Shown here piece after piece: positions 6,073 to 7,402 of a stretch of DNA of 7,402 nt. This DNA comes from an uncultured Alistipes sp. (GTDB lineage: Bacteria; Bacteroidota; Bacteroidia; Bacteroidales; Rikenellaceae): contig UROX01000129.1 in the NCBI GenBank assembly GCA_900549685.1, positions 1 to 7,402 of the forward strand, read 5' to 3'. A program made the position numbers and the translations under genes. The notes under the pieces are model-generated. The model made no database searches, was not told the origin of the DNA, and was given only the letters and a program-made list of their open reading frames with translations. Numbering within the stretch: position 1 is the first letter of the stretch; each line of letters starts with the position of its first letter.

Positions 6073-7402
6073 ATGATAGATTTAGCGATTATCGGAGGCG
6101 GTCCCGGCGGCTACGTGGCTGCGGAACGCGCCGGCGCGAAAGGACTGAACGTCGTACTGTTCGAAAAACGCGAACTGGGCGGCGTATGTCTCAACGAAGG
6201 ATGTATCCCGACCAAAACGCTGCTGTACAGCGCCAAGGTGTACGACTATGCCAAACACGGCGACAAATACGGCGTCAGCGTAGAGGGTGCCTCTTTCGAC
6301 TTCGGCAAAATCATGGACCGCAAGAACAAAGTCGTCAAGAAACTCGTGGGCGGCGTAGGGTCCAAAATGAAGATGAACAAAGTCCGCGTTGTGCGGGGCG
6401 AAGCCACGGTGAAAGGCCGCTCGCAGAACGGCATCGAGATCGAATGCGGAGGCGAGACGTTCTACGCCGTAAACCTGTTGCTCTGCACGGGTTCCGAAGC
6501 ATTCGTTCCGCCCATTCCGGGTCTGAAAGAAGCCGGCGACATCATCCTGACGAACCGCGAGATCCTCGACCTGAAGGAGCAGCCCAAGTCGCTGGTCATC
6601 ATCGGCGGCGGCGTGATCGGTATGGAATTCGCCAGCTTCTACAACAGCCTCGGCACGGAAGTGACCGTGGTGGAGATGCTGCCCGAAATCCTCGGCGGAC
6701 TCGACGGCGAGATCAGCGCCATGCTGCGCGACATCTACGCCAAACGCGGCATCAAGTTCAACCTGTCGTGCAAAGTGACCGAAATCAAAGGCAACGAAGT
6801 GGTTTACGTGGATAAGAACGGAACCGCAGCCTCGGCCAAGGGCGACAAGATTCTCGTCAGCGTGGGACGCCGTGCCGTGACGGCCGGTCTGGGACTCGAA
6901 AATCTGGGTCTGGAACTGAACCGCGGCGCCGTGAAAGTCGATAACAAGATGCGCACGAACGTACCCAACGTATACGCCGCAGGCGACGTGACCGGCTTCT
7001 CGATGTTGGCCCACACGGCCAGCCGCGAAGGCGAAGTAGTGGTGAACAACCTCACCGGACGCGCCGACGTGATGCGTTACAACGCCATTCCGGGCGTCGT
7101 GTACACCAATCCCGAAGTAGCCGGCGTCGGTCTGACCGAAGAGCAGGCCAAGGCACAGGGCATCGAATACAAGATCGCCAAACTGCCGATGGCTTATGCC
7201 GGACGTTTCGTAGCCGAAAACGAAGGCGGAGCCGGTCTGTGCAAAGTGATCGTAGGCGCCAAATACGGCGAAGTGCTGGGTGTGCACATGCTCGGCAACC
7301 CGTGCAGCGAAATGATCTACGGCGCCTGCATGGCCATCGAACAGGAGATGACGATACCCGCCCACCAGCCAGGCAGGCCGGCGGTGTCCAGCATCGTTCC
7401 GC
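6073..7402 (+). CDS. lpdA: Dihydrolipoamide dehydrogenase (E3), 3'-truncated by window edge
   Basis: This FAD enzyme reoxidises the dihydrolipoyl arm of E2 and passes the electrons to NAD+. The frame runs from ATG 6073 with no stop to the edge, giving 443 complete codons of an expected ~450-470. The FAD-binding motif GGGPGGYVAA is at residues 8-17. The redox disulfide CLNEGC (Cys39, Cys44) is followed by IPTK. The NAD-binding motif IGGGVIGMEFAS is at ~177-188, and the second FAD motif YAAGDVTG is at 301-308. The dimerisation domain begins near 338 (AIPGVVYTNPEVAGVGLT). The sequence is ordinary to about residue 428, after which the expected HPTxSE catalytic motif is replaced by RPAVSS. The start is preceded by an A-rich leader (aaccgaaaaaca). 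It is co-transcribed with the E2 gene; E1 may lie beyond the edge or elsewhere. Confidence 0.95.
   Translation, partial: MIDLAIIGGGPGGYVAAERAGAKGLNVVLFEKRELGGVCLNEGCIPTKTLLYSAKVYDYAKHGDKYGVSVEGASFDFGKIMDRKNKVVKKLVGGVGSKMKMNKVRVVRGEATVKGRSQNGIEIECGGETFYAVNLLLCTGSEAFVPPIPGLKEAGDIILTNREILDLKEQPKSLVIIGGGVIGMEFASFYNSLGTEVTVVEMLPEILGGLDGEISAMLRDIYAKRGIKFNLSCKVTEIKGNEVVYVDKNGTAASAKGDKILVSVGRRAVTAGLGLENLGLELNRGAVKVDNKMRTNVPNVYAAGDVTGFSMLAHTASREGEVVVNNLTGRADVMRYNAIPGVVYTNPEVAGVGLTEEQAKAQGIEYKIAKLPMAYAGRFVAENEGGAGLCKVIVGAKYGEVLGVHMLGNPCSEMIYGACMAIEQEMTIPAHQPGRPAVSSIVP

Noticed and set aside
6082..7365. 427-residue open frame antisense to lpdA
   Set aside because: The plus strand encodes an unmistakable dihydrolipoamide dehydrogenase. 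The antisense product is a His/Val/Ala/Phe-rich shadow.

Overview
The window looks like a chromosomal piece of a GC-rich Bacteroidales, most like Alistipes or another Rikenellaceae member. Three things point there. The OmpA-type barrel and the E2 have the style of gut Bacteroidales proteins. Promoters match the Bacteroidetes pattern (-33 TTTG, about 19-20 nt, -7 TAnnTTTG). Start codons follow A-rich leaders without a Shine-Dalgarno motif. The genus is an inference; no marker gene is present.

Layout, left to right. (1) At 1-1122 (+) is the 3' part of an OmpA-family outer-membrane protein, open at the left edge, closed by a strong intrinsic terminator (1156-1191). (2) At 1192-2303 is an unusually long gap with no convincing gene. 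It holds a second strong hairpin with a T-rich tail at 1912-1957 that ends no recognised gene. (3) At 2304-3257 (-) is arabinose-5-phosphate isomerase (KdsD/KpsF), the entry enzyme of Kdo/LPS synthesis, with a -7 promoter box just upstream. (4) At 3617-4324 (-) is a GntR/HutC-family regulator with a UTRA effector domain. (5) At 4325-4662 is a dense divergent control region: one promoter per strand, three HutC-like operator candidates, a direct repeat laid over the gntR promoter, and an 8-bp dyad bracketing the -7 box of the rightward promoter. (6) At 4663-6006 (+) is the E2 acyltransferase of a 2-oxo acid dehydrogenase complex. (7) At 6073-7402 (+) is its E3, dihydrolipoamide dehydrogenase, running off the right edge.

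How the parts fit. E2 and E3 form an operon, separated by 66 nt that contain a stable hairpin. The divergent GntR/HutC protein is the natural candidate to control both itself and the operon. No E1 gene is visible, so the oxo acid (pyruvate, branched-chain or other) cannot be fixed. OmpA and KdsD both serve the outer membrane but are separate transcription units.

Most notable: the E2 appears to carry two tandem E3/E1-binding domains; the control region has a readable operator layout; and the last ~45 nt of lpdA lose the catalytic His-Glu motif, which most likely reflects poor sequence at a contig end. I found no clear mobile element, CRISPR array, defence system, tRNA or rRNA.
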